DNA from: Verrucosispora sp. WMMD573
Lineage (GTDB): Bacteria > Actinomycetota > Actinomycetes > Mycobacteriales > Micromonosporaceae
Direction: 5' to 3'
Assembly (NCBI RefSeq): GCF_027497175.1
Contig: NZ_CP114901.1
Coordinates: forward strand, 2,542,001 to 2,606,000
Length of the DNA: 64,000 nucleotides
Shown: in pieces, positions 8,205-16,700 of the stretch
Position numbering within the stretch: position 1 is the first letter of the stretch
Layout: every line of letters begins with the position of its first letter
Notes under the pieces: model-generated
Seen by the model: only the letters and a program-made list of their open reading frames with translations
Database searches by the model: none
What the model was told of the DNA's origin: nothing
Translations under genes and position numbers: made by a program

Positions 8205-9200
8205 TCAGGTGAGCCGGGAGTCGATCTCGGCCAACTCCTCGGCGGTCAGGTCGAGGTTCTCCACCGCGGCGATGTTCGCCTCCAGCTGCGCCACGCTGCT
8301 GGCGCCGATGATGAGGCTGGTCATCCGCGGGTCGCGTAGCGCCCAGGTGAGGGCGAGCTGCGCGAGGGACTGGCCCCGGCGCTGGGCGATGGCGGCCAGC
8401 CCCCGGATGGTGGCCAGGCGCTGCTCGTTCACATCGCCCTCGTCGAGGAAGACGCTGGTGCGGACCCGGGAATCGGCCGGGATGCCGTCGAGGTAGCGAT
8501 CGGTGAGCAGCCCCTGGGCCAGCGGGCTGTAGGCGATGCATCCGGCGCCGACCCGCTCCAGCGTGTCGAGCAGCCCGTCCTGCTCGGTCCACCGGTTGAA
8601 CATCGAGTACGCGGGCTGATTGATCAGCAACGGGGTGCCCAGGTCGCGCAGAATCGCGGCGGCCCGTTCGGTCTGCTTGGAGTTGTAGTTGGAGATGCCG
8701 ACGTAGAGGGCCTTGCCGGCGCGGACGGCGGCGTCCAGAGCACCCATCGTCTCCTCCAGCGGGGTGTCCGGGTCGTACCGGTGGCTGTAGAAGATGTCGA
8801 CGTAGTCCAGGCCGAGCCGGCGCAGCGACTGATCGAGCGAGGCGATCAGATTCTTGCGGGAACCCCACTCACCGTACGGTCCGGGCCACATCAGGTAGCC
8901 AGCCTTGCTGGAGATGACCAACTCGTCGCGGTACGGCTTGAGATCACCGGCGAGCATCCGGCCGAAGTTCTCCTCGGCGGAGCCGGGCGGCGGCCCGTAG
9001 TTGTTGGCCAGGTCGAAATGGGTGACGCCGAGGTCGAAGGCGCGCCGGACGATGTCCCGCTGGCGCTCGAAGGGGCGGTCCGGGCCGAAGTTGTGCCACA
9101 GGCCGAGCGAGATCGCGGGCAGCCGAAGCCCGCTGGCTCCACTGCGCCGATAGGTCATCTGGTCATAGCGCGTGTCAGCGGCGAGGTAGGTCACGATCAT
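8205..9200 (-). CDS. Aldo/keto reductase, YghZ-like
   Basis: A 331-residue NADPH-dependent aldo/keto reductase resembling the L-glyceraldehyde-3-phosphate reductase group. The TIM-barrel tetrad is visible: Asp and Tyr in HFDLANNYGPPPGSAEE, Lys in VISSKAG and His in FYSHRYDPDTPLEE. LRYVGISNYN-type and SPLAQGLLTDRYL segments are also typical. Start 9200 gives an N-terminus of the expected form (TYLAADTRYDQMTYRRSG, then LPAISLGLWHNFG); the frame runs further upstream but into a divergent gene. It lies 71 bp from a second, divergent aldo/keto reductase. The physiological substrate cannot be read from sequence. Confidence 0.87.
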   Translation of the reverse strand: MIVTYLAADTRYDQMTYRRSGASGLRLPAISLGLWHNFGPDRPFERQRDIVRRAFDLGVTHFDLANNYGPPPGSAEENFGRMLAGDLKPYRDELVISSKAGYLMWPGPYGEWGSRKNLIASLDQSLRRLGLDYVDIFYSHRYDPDTPLEETMGALDAAVRAGKALYVGISNYNSKQTERAAAILRDLGTPLLINQPAYSMFNRWTEQDGLLDTLERVGAGCIAYSPLAQGLLTDRYLDGIPADSRVRTSVFLDEGDVNEQRLATIRGLAAIAQRRGQSLAQLALTWALRDPRMTSLIIGASSVAQLEANIAAVENLDLTAEELAEIDSRLT

Positions 9201-9259
9201 GACGATAACCCGAGGTCCCGTCGTCGAGTCGAGCTGCGGCCGTGGTACGCCGCGACGGG

Positions 9260-9265
9260 TAGCGT
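9260..9265 (+). promoter_or_regulatory. Leaderless-type -10 box (TAGCGT)
   Basis: TAGCGT ends 6 nt before ATG 9272, placing the likely transcription start at or next to the start codon, and there is no ribosome binding site. Inference from spacing only. Confidence 0.45.
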
Positions 9266-9271
9266 CGACCC

Positions 9272-10240
9272 ATGCGTTACGTGCGGCTCGACACTCCGAA
9301 GCCTTTGTCCAGGATCGGTCTCGGTACATGGCAGTTCGGCTCGCGGGAGTGGGGGTACGGCCCGGACTACGAGCGGCTGGCGGCGAACATCGTCAAGCGC
9401 GCCGTCGAGCTGGGCGTGACTGTCTTCGACACCGCCGAGGTCTACGGCTTCGGTCGCAGCGAACGGCTCCTCGGCGCGGCGCTGGCCACGGATCGGGACA
9501 AGGTCGCTGTCGCCACCAAGATTCTTCCGGTGCTGCCGGTCGCGTCGGTGGTGCAGCAGCGGGCGGTCGCCTCGGCGGCGCGGCTCGGCGTCACCAGCAT
9601 CGACCTCTACCAGGTGCACCAACCCAACCCGCTGGTCAGTCACCACCGGACCATGCGCGGGATGCGCGCGTTGCAGGACGTCGGCCTCGTCGCCGAGGTC
9701 GGGGTGAGCAACTACAGCCTGCGCCGCTGGCAGGTGGCGGAGACGGCGCTGGGCCGGCGGGTGCTCAGCAACCAGGTCCGCTACAGCATGCTGGACCGCA
9801 AACCGGAGGAGGATCTTCTCCGGTACGCCGAGCAGGCCGGCCGGTTGGTCATCGCGTACAGCCCGCTGGCACAGGGCTTTCTCTCCGGGCGGTACGACGC
9901 GAACCATCCGCCGGTCGGCGCGGTCCGCCGGGCCAACCCGTACTTCCTGCCGGAGAACCTGGAGCGCGGCAGCGCGCTGATCGAGACGTTGCGCCAGGTG
10001 GCCGCCGCGCACGACGCGACGCCGAGCCAGATCGCCCTGGCGTACGTGCTGCGTCACCCGAACGTGGTGGCGATTCCCGGCGCCTCCAGCTTGGAGCAGA
10101 TGGAGCGGAACGCCGCCGCCGCGGAGATCGATCTGACCGAGGACGAGTACGCCGCACTGGTCAACGCGGCCCGAGCGTTCCGACCGGTCACCGGGCTGGC
10201 CGCGATCCCGAGGTTGGTCAGGTCCCGGGCCCGCGGCTGA
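9272..10240 (+). CDS. Aldo/keto reductase
   Basis: A 322-residue aldo/keto reductase of a different subgroup from its divergent neighbour. The tetrad residues lie in FDTAEVYGFGRSE (Asp, Tyr), VATKILP (Lys) and YQVHQPNPL (His), and GVSNYSLRRWQ and AYSPLAQGFLSGRY are typical cofactor-side motifs. The C-terminal IPGASSLEQMERN matches the NADP-binding end of the barrel. The gene appears leaderless. The two divergent reductases may respond to the same carbonyl stress, but nothing here shows it. Confidence 0.87.
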   Translation: MRYVRLDTPKPLSRIGLGTWQFGSREWGYGPDYERLAANIVKRAVELGVTVFDTAEVYGFGRSERLLGAALATDRDKVAVATKILPVLPVASVVQQRAVASAARLGVTSIDLYQVHQPNPLVSHHRTMRGMRALQDVGLVAEVGVSNYSLRRWQVAETALGRRVLSNQVRYSMLDRKPEEDLLRYAEQAGRLVIAYSPLAQGFLSGRYDANHPPVGAVRRANPYFLPENLERGSALIETLRQVAAAHDATPSQIALAYVLRHPNVVAIPGASSLEQMERNAAAAEIDLTEDEYAALVNAARAFRPVTGLAAIPRLVRSRARG

Positions 10241-10437
10241 CCGTGCGGCCGATGTCCGCCGCACCGTCGGAAGCGTTGAACCAGATGACCCACCCGAGTC
10301 GCCGCGTTGCACGATGCCGCTACGATGGCCCGGTTCGTTGGCGGGTTCGGCGGTAGGGGCGGGCTCTGGTCCGGCGGCTCCCGCACAAGTCATCGCTCAT
10401 TCGGGCGCGAGTTTCCTTCGCGGGTGGACGGATCACT
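10241..10437. promoter_or_regulatory. Upstream region of the fxs operon
   Basis: About 200 bp without a gene before fxsA. TACGAT at 10321-10326 is a good -10 box, but no convincing -35 element is seen at the right spacing. GGACGGA at 10427-10433 is the likely ribosome binding site for fxsA. Confidence 0.35.
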
Positions 10438-10608
10438 ATGGATACGACCGAAGACGGCTTCCTGGGAGTCCTGGTGGACCTCAGCGACGTGAGCCTCGCC
10501 GATCTGCCGGAGCTGGACGGATCGCCGTTCGCCTGCTCTTTACGTCGGATCCTGGAAGAAATCGACCGCCCGCAGGACGCGGTCGCCGGGTGGAACTCGG
10601 CGATGTGA
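10438..10608 (+). CDS. fxsA: FxsA: FXSXX-COOH peptide precursor (Trp variant)
   Basis: A 56-residue peptide, too short for most gene callers. It begins MDTTEDGFLG, contains VSLADLPEL and SLRRILEEIDRPQDAVAG, and ends GWNSAM. This layout (acidic leader, a Leu/Arg-rich helix SLRRxLEE, then Phe-x-Ser-x-x at the very C-terminus) is that of the FxsA family; here Trp replaces Phe (W-N-S-A-M). The radical SAM gene begins two bases after its stop, or overlaps it if GTG 10605 is used. By family knowledge it is the ribosomal substrate of the adjacent maturase, modified at the terminal aromatic-x-Ser. Whether it is cleaved, exported or used inside the cell cannot be read from the sequence. Confidence 0.82.
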   Translation: MDTTEDGFLGVLVDLSDVSLADLPELDGSPFACSLRRILEEIDRPQDAVAGWNSAM

Positions 10609-10610
10609 CC

Positions 10611-11786
10611 ATGCCGGCCGAGGGGCGTGGTCAGGCGGTGGTGGACCCTCCGGCAGCGGTGCGGCCGGTGCCCTTCTCCGAGTTCATCCTCAAGGTCCAC
10701 AGCAGATGCAACCTGGCCTGCGACTACTGCTACATGTACGAGCTGGCGGATCGCCGCGCCCGCACCGACCCGCCGCTGATGTCCGCCGAGATCTTCGAGC
10801 TCACCTGCCGGCGGGTGGCCGAGCACGTCCGCGCGCACGAGCTGAGCACGGCACGCATCGTGCTGCACGGTGGTGAGCCGCTGCTGGCCGGCGCCGCGAC
10901 GTTGGCGCGGATGGCCGAGCGGCTACGGGCGGCCGTGCAACCCACCTCGGCCCGGGTCAGTGTGCAGACCAACGGCACCCTGCTCGACGAACGGGCGCTG
11001 TCCGTGCTGGCCGACGCGGGCGTGCTGATCGGGGTCAGCCTGGACGGTGACCGGGCCGTCAACGACCGGCGCCGACGGTACGCCTCGGGACGCGGCAGCT
11101 TCGACGAGGTGGACCGGGCGTTGCGGCTGCTGGCCGACCGTCCCGGGGCGTACGCCGGCATTCTCTGCGTGGTCGACCTCGACGCCGACCCCCGGCGGAC
11201 CTACGAGGCCCTGCTGGCGTATCGGCCGCCGATTGTGGACTTTCTGCTGCCGCACGCCAACTGGGACGCCCCGCCGCCCGGTCGGGGTCAGGCCGCGTAC
11301 GGCAGCTGGCTCTGCGACGCCTTCGACGCGTGGTACGACGTGCCGGTGCGGCTCACCCGGGTCCGGCTCTTCGAAGAACTGATCAACCTGTTGCTGGGTG
11401 GGAGCAGCCGGACCGAGTCGGTGGGGTTGAGCCCGGTCGCCGCCGTCGTGGTCAACACCGACGGCGGGTACGAACAGGTCGACACGTTACGGTCCACGTA
11501 TTCCGGCGCGGTCGACACCGACCTGACGGTCTTCGACCACTCCTTCGACGACGTGCTGCGGCACCCTGCCGTCGCCGTACGTCAGGCGGGCCTGTCGGCG
11601 CTGGCCGCCGAGTGCCGGGCCTGTCCCGTCCACCTGGTCTGCGGTGGCGGCAACTACCCGCACCGGTACCGGGCCGGCAGTTTCCGCAACCCCTCCGTCT
11701 ACTGCCATGATCTGCGGCTGCTCATCGGGCACGTGTCGCGCCGGCTGCGGGCCGATCTGACCGGCCTGCGGAGCCGGGGCCGATGA
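10611..11786 (+). CDS. fxsB: FxsB-type radical SAM/SPASM peptide maturase
   Basis: A 391-residue radical SAM enzyme. The S-adenosylmethionine cluster motif is C33-x3-C37-x2-C40 (CNLACDYCYMY); HGGEPLL and VQTNGTLLDE follow in the barrel. A C-terminal SPASM region holds C335, C338, C344 and C365 for auxiliary iron-sulfur clusters. The FxsB clade is known to include enzymes that join an aromatic side chain to the residue two positions later (three-residue cyclophane). Here that would link Trp to Ser in the WNSAM end of FxsA; this is inference. ATG 10611 is used; GTG 10605 is an alternative start that overlaps the fxsA stop. The gene overlaps the HExxH gene by four bases (ATGA). Confidence 0.88.
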   Translation: MPAEGRGQAVVDPPAAVRPVPFSEFILKVHSRCNLACDYCYMYELADRRARTDPPLMSAEIFELTCRRVAEHVRAHELSTARIVLHGGEPLLAGAATLARMAERLRAAVQPTSARVSVQTNGTLLDERALSVLADAGVLIGVSLDGDRAVNDRRRRYASGRGSFDEVDRALRLLADRPGAYAGILCVVDLDADPRRTYEALLAYRPPIVDFLLPHANWDAPPPGRGQAAYGSWLCDAFDAWYDVPVRLTRVRLFEELINLLLGGSSRTESVGLSPVAAVVVNTDGGYEQVDTLRSTYSGAVDTDLTVFDHSFDDVLRHPAVAVRQAGLSALAAECRACPVHLVCGGGNYPHRYRAGSFRNPSVYCHDLRLLIGHVSRRLRADLTGLRSRGR

Positions 11787-13786
11787 GCGGCTACCACCGG
11801 CTGCGGCCGGTCGATCTCGACGCGCTCGCGGCCGGCCCGGGCAGCGCCGACCTGGTGCGTACGCTGCGGGCCGGGCAGGTCAGCAAACGGATGCTGCTCC
11901 TGCGCGCGGTGCTCGACCTGGCGGACCCGGCACGGACCTCGGCGTACTTCGCGTTGCTCACCGCCGCGGTACGGCACGATCCGGCGGTCGGGCCGGAACT
12001 GCTCGCCCTGCCGCACACCGGCGCGTGGCTCACGGTCACCCTGCGACGGTTACGGCAGCGGCGGGAGCGCCCCCCGGTGCCGGCGGCGTCCGGCCGCACC
12101 ACCGCCGGCCTGAAGCCGCCGGCCGAGGCGGACCATCCGGCCGAGGTCGACCTGGGACATCTCGGCGCGCTGGCCGCCACGGCGGCGATCCGCGCCGGCC
12201 TGGATTTCGAACTGACCCTCCCGGCACCGGAGGGCGAGGTCTTCCTGCCATCTCTGGGCCGGGCACGCTGCGGCGGCGTCGACCCGGTGACCGTTTCCCG
12301 GTCCGGAGGCCGGGTGCGGGTTGGGTCGGTGGAGGTTCCCACCCCCGACGGTGACCTGCCGGCGGGTGCCGGTGTGGACCGCGACGGCTGGTCTGGTCTG
12401 CACCGGCTGACCAGCAGCGCCGACGGCCTCACCGTCGCACTCTGGCTCGACGACCTCGACCCGTACCGCGACTGTCACCGGCTCTGCGCGACCGGGCGGC
12501 TGGACGCGGCGGTGGTCGGGCGGTGGCAGCGGCTCCTCGACGACGCCTGGCCGATCCTGGTCCGGCATCACCGTTTGCATGCGGAGGCGATCTCCGAGGG
12601 GTTGCGGATCGTGGTGCCGTTACAGGCGGACTCGGCCAGCGCCGGGGTGAACGTCACAAGCATGGACGCCTTCGGTGCGGTCTCGATGACCCCGCCCGCC
12701 GACGGTGCGGCGCTGGCCCTCGGCCTGCTGCACGAGTTCCAGCACGCGAAACTCGGCGCCGCCATCGACATCGAGCCGTTGCAGGAAGCCGAGGACCGGA
12801 GGTACTACTACGCGCCCTGGCGGGACGATCCCCGCCCGCTCGGTGCCGCGCTGCACGGGGTCTACGCCTTCGTCGCGGTGACGGAGTTCTGGCGTACCCG
12901 ACGGCGGGTGCTGCCGCCCGGCCGGAGTCGACTGGCCGAGGTGGAGTTTGCCCGTTGGCGGGACCGGGTCGCCCGGACCTGCGCCGACATCCGGGCTTAC
13001 GGGCGGCTGACGGTGGCCGGCCGCCGGTTCGTGGCCGGGCTGGGCGAGGTGATCGACGGCTGGCGGGACGAGGCGGTGCCGGCCGAGGCCGCCGCGCTGG
13101 CCCGGGAGGCGGCCGACGATCACTGGACGGTGTGGCGGCTGCGCAACCGGCGGCCGGAGGCGCGGCTGGTGCGGCGGCTCGCCGAGGCGTGGCGCATGGG
13201 CGCGGCCTGCCCCGCGATCACCGTTCCGGTTGCCGTGCGCCCCGCCGACGGCAGATGGCTGAGCCGCAGCCCGCGACTGGATCTGGTCCGGCTGCGGTTG
13301 GCCGACCCGGCGCGCTTCGAGCGGCTGCGCAGCGGCATCGAACGCCTCGCCGACGTGCTCCCGGAAGCCTCGGCCGGCGACCTGGCGTTGGCCGCCGGTG
13401 ACCACCTCACCGCGCGTGCCTGGTACCAGCGGCAACTGCGGCAGCAGCCCGATCAGGTGGCGGCGTGGGTCGGCCTGACCCTGGCCGACGGCCGGCTCCC
13501 GACCGGCGAGGCGGCGATGCGCGCCGACCCGGAACTGTGCCGGGCCGTCCTGTGCACGGTAGCGGAGACCACGGCGGCACCGGACCCGCTTGAGCTGTCC
13601 CGCTGGCTCGCCCCGGTGACGTGTGTACCCGCTGCGGACGAGCCGCCACCAGACGGGTCGGCACCGAGCGGACGCTCACCTGGCGAGCCGTCCCCGGGCG
13701 TGGCACCGGGGACGGTTCGGCAGGGCGGTCCGCAGGCGGTCGGACCGGCACCGGTCAGGTCGGTGGCGGCTCAAGATCGCAGTTGA
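11783..13786 (+). CDS. HExxH-type peptide-modification protein (putative alpha-ketoglutarate peptide hydroxylase)
   Basis: A 667-residue protein with an intact zincin-like motif, H317-E-F-Q-H321, in LLHEFQHAKLGA, and a conserved LHGVYAF at His358 that may give the third metal ligand. The N-terminal 300 residues and the C-terminal 150 residues (with TPR-like LAAGDHLTARAWYQRQ) have no fold I can name. Proteins of this HEXXH family accompany radical SAM maturases, and the family is now named as alpha-ketoglutarate-dependent peptide beta-hydroxylases. In many fxs loci this domain is fused to FxsB, sometimes with a dead motif; here it is separate and intact. The last 32 bases overlap the convergent fxsT gene. 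Confidence 0.75.
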   Translation: MSGYHRLRPVDLDALAAGPGSADLVRTLRAGQVSKRMLLLRAVLDLADPARTSAYFALLTAAVRHDPAVGPELLALPHTGAWLTVTLRRLRQRRERPPVPAASGRTTAGLKPPAEADHPAEVDLGHLGALAATAAIRAGLDFELTLPAPEGEVFLPSLGRARCGGVDPVTVSRSGGRVRVGSVEVPTPDGDLPAGAGVDRDGWSGLHRLTSSADGLTVALWLDDLDPYRDCHRLCATGRLDAAVVGRWQRLLDDAWPILVRHHRLHAEAISEGLRIVVPLQADSASAGVNVTSMDAFGAVSMTPPADGAALALGLLHEFQHAKLGAAIDIEPLQEAEDRRYYYAPWRDDPRPLGAALHGVYAFVAVTEFWRTRRRVLPPGRSRLAEVEFARWRDRVARTCADIRAYGRLTVAGRRFVAGLGEVIDGWRDEAVPAEAAALAREAADDHWTVWRLRNRRPEARLVRRLAEAWRMGAACPAITVPVAVRPADGRWLSRSPRLDLVRLRLADPARFERLRSGIERLADVLPEASAGDLALAAGDHLTARAWYQRQLRQQPDQVAAWVGLTLADGRLPTGEAAMRADPELCRAVLCTVAETTAAPDPLELSRWLAPVTCVPAADEPPPDGSAPSGRSPGEPSPGVAPGTVRQGGPQAVGPAPVRSVAAQDRS

Positions 13787-16700
13787 GCCGGTTCGCCTCG
13801 ACGAGGGCGATGGTGTTCGGGTGCTCCTCGCCGAGCACCCGACGGAACAGCGGCATGACCTGCTCCCGCAGCGACCGGGCACCGCCGTGGTCCCCGGTGA
13901 CGCTCAGGCTGGTGGCGAGATTGTTCGCCACCGCCAGGGTGTCCGGGTGCCCCGGCCCGAGGATCCGCCGGCTGCGCTCGTACGCCTCTCGGTCGCTGGC
14001 CAGGGCCTCGGTGAACTGCCGCCGACCGAACCAGCAGTTCGCCAGGTTGATGTTGGCCGCCAGGGTGTACGGATGATCCGCCCCGATCCGCTCGCTGAGC
14101 CGGGCGACCACCTCCACGGAGACCTCGAAGGCGGCCTCCGCGTCGCCCGCCTTGCGCAGGAAGATCGCAAGATTGTTGGCGTACGCGAGGGTGAACAGGT
14201 GGTCCTCGCCCATGTTGTCGTGGTACCAGCGGTGCACCGGGCGGGCCCGGCGCAGTGCTCCGGCGTCGTTGCCGAGGGCCGACTCGTCGCAGGCCAGGTT
14301 CATCGCACTGGCCTGCACGTCCGGGTGGTCCGGGCCGTGCCGTCGGCGGGACCGCATGAGCACGTCGGTGCTCAGCGCGTGTGCCCGCTCCAACTCGCCG
14401 AGCTTGCGCAGGGTCACCGCGTAGTTCTTCAACGCCCGCAGCGTCTCCGGGTCCTCCTCGCCGAGCACCAGCCGGGTCGCCTCCACCGCGGCCTCCAACA
14501 CCCGTCGGGACTCGATGAGGTCACCGGTGTCGCGCAGATCGCGACCGTACTCGCCGGCGGAGAAGAGGGTGAACGGGTGCATCGGGCCGAGCGTCTCCCG
14601 CCGCCGGGCCAGGGTGCGTTTGTTGCGACTTAGGGCACCGCGCAGGTCGCCGACGAGGCGCAACGAGATCGCCAGGTTGTGGGCCGCGATCAGCGCGCGG
14701 GGATGATCCTCACCGAACACCTCCCGGGCCAGTTCCTCGGTGCGGACGTCCAACTCCCGGGCCCGCTCGAAATGGCCGAGCGCGCGCAGGTCGGCGGCGA
14801 GGCTCCCCGCCGCGATCACGGTGTACTCGTGGTACTCACCGAGGCCGCTGCGGAGCCGGTCGTAGACGTCGCAGTCGATGTCGTAGGCGTCCTGGTAGCG
14901 CGCCTCCAGGCGCAGGGCGTTGGCCAGTTGGAAACGCATCATCAACGTCTGCGGATCGTCCGGGCCGTACCGCTGCTGCCACAGCGCGATCGCCTGCTCG
15001 GCAAGCTCGGCGCAGGTGGCGAAGTCCACCCGGATCCACATGTAGCGTGCCACGTCGAGCAGTAGCTGCCTGACCTCTGGGTGGTCCGAGGTGAGCGTCC
15101 GCGACGGCAACAGGTGCGGCCACAACTCGGCGTAGATCGGCCAGTATCGAGGGTTGTCGGGGTCTTTGGGATTGGCGGCGGCCAGGATGGCGTGCACGTG
15201 CTGTCGGTTCTGCTCCTTCTCCTGATCGGAGAGGGACTCCCGGATCAACTCCTGGACCAACGGGTGCATGCTCAGGCTGGTCTGGCCCGCCTCGTCGGCG
15301 CTCCCCTGGCCGCGCGCCCGACTGCCGCCGCGCACGCTGTCGATACGGGCCAGCGCGTACCGGCCGATGTCGCGCAGCATCCGGCCCCGGAGCAGCGAAT
15401 CGCGCAGCGACGGGTCGTAGGGGAGCAACACGCTGGTGAAGCGGTCACCGGTGATCAACGACATCGGGATGGGCTCGCTGGCGAAGAAGGCGCAGACCTC
15501 CAGCAGCTTCGCCGCCGCCGGGTTGCGTTCGCGGAGGCTGTCCAGCGAGACCAGCCACGGCTGGGCACCGGTCTTCTGGTAGTCGGGCGGCAGTTCCTCG
15601 GCGAGCATGTCCGGCAGATAACGTCGGATCCGGGTGAGGTACTGCGCGGGTGACTCACCGGTGGTGGCCAGCCACGCGCCGGCCTGCTCGATGGCCAGCG
15701 GCAGGTCACCGAGCCGGTCGGCGATCAGGTCGGCGTCGCCGTCGGCCAGATGTCCGGCCCGGCGGCGCAGCAGGGCGAGGCTCTCCTCCCGATCGAACGC
15801 GCCCACCTCCAACATCCTGGCCGGCCGGGCCCAGGCGCGGTTGCGGGTGGTGACCAGGATGTGCCCCGGACCGTGGGGGATGAGGTCGAGCAGTTCCGTG
15901 GGCTCGTCGGCGTTGTCGAGGATGAGTAGCCAACGCCGGAACGGCACGCCGCGGCGCAGTACGTCGAGGACCCAGGTGACCCGTTCACTGACGTTGCCGC
16001 TCAGCGGGGTGTCGAGTTCGGCGGCCAGCCGGTCGGCGAGCGCACCCAGCGCGAGCCGCAGCACGCTCGGCTGCTGCGCCGAGATCCACCAGACGATGTC
16101 GTACTCGGCGCGGAACCGGTAGGCGTACTCCAACGCGATCTGGCTCTTGCCGACTCCACCGAGACCGTGCAGCGCCAGCGGCACGTGCCCGGCATCCGAA
16201 CCGGACAGCCAGTCACGCATCGCCTCCAGCAGCGGACCGCGCCCGACGAACTGGACGTTGCGGGGCAGCGGCACCCGCCAGACCGGTGGCTCGGTGCCCG
16301 GAAAACGGTGACGCCGCTGAGCGTCCTCCGGGTCGGGGGCGGGTCGGCCGGGGTGTCCGAGTGCCTCCAGCAGCCGGGCCGTCGCCTCCTGCTCGTCGTT
16401 GACCCCAACCAGGTCGAGCGGCACGCGGTCCACGAACAACCCGGGGGCGCGGGAATTGTCCAGCCGCACCGGCACCAGGTAACCGGTGGTGAGGTCGTGA
16501 TTGATGGCCTGGCCCCACAGCTCGACCGCGTTGGGTGACTGCATGTATTCCTGAGACAGCAGCACGACGAGCCGCGCGGCGTCGTCCAGGCCGACGGCCC
16601 AGTCACCGCCGGATGGATTGGCGGGAAAGTCGATCTCCCGCATCACCGCCCGCAGCCCGGCGGCGTCAAGCTCGTCGCAGATCCACTCCGCCCAGGCGCG

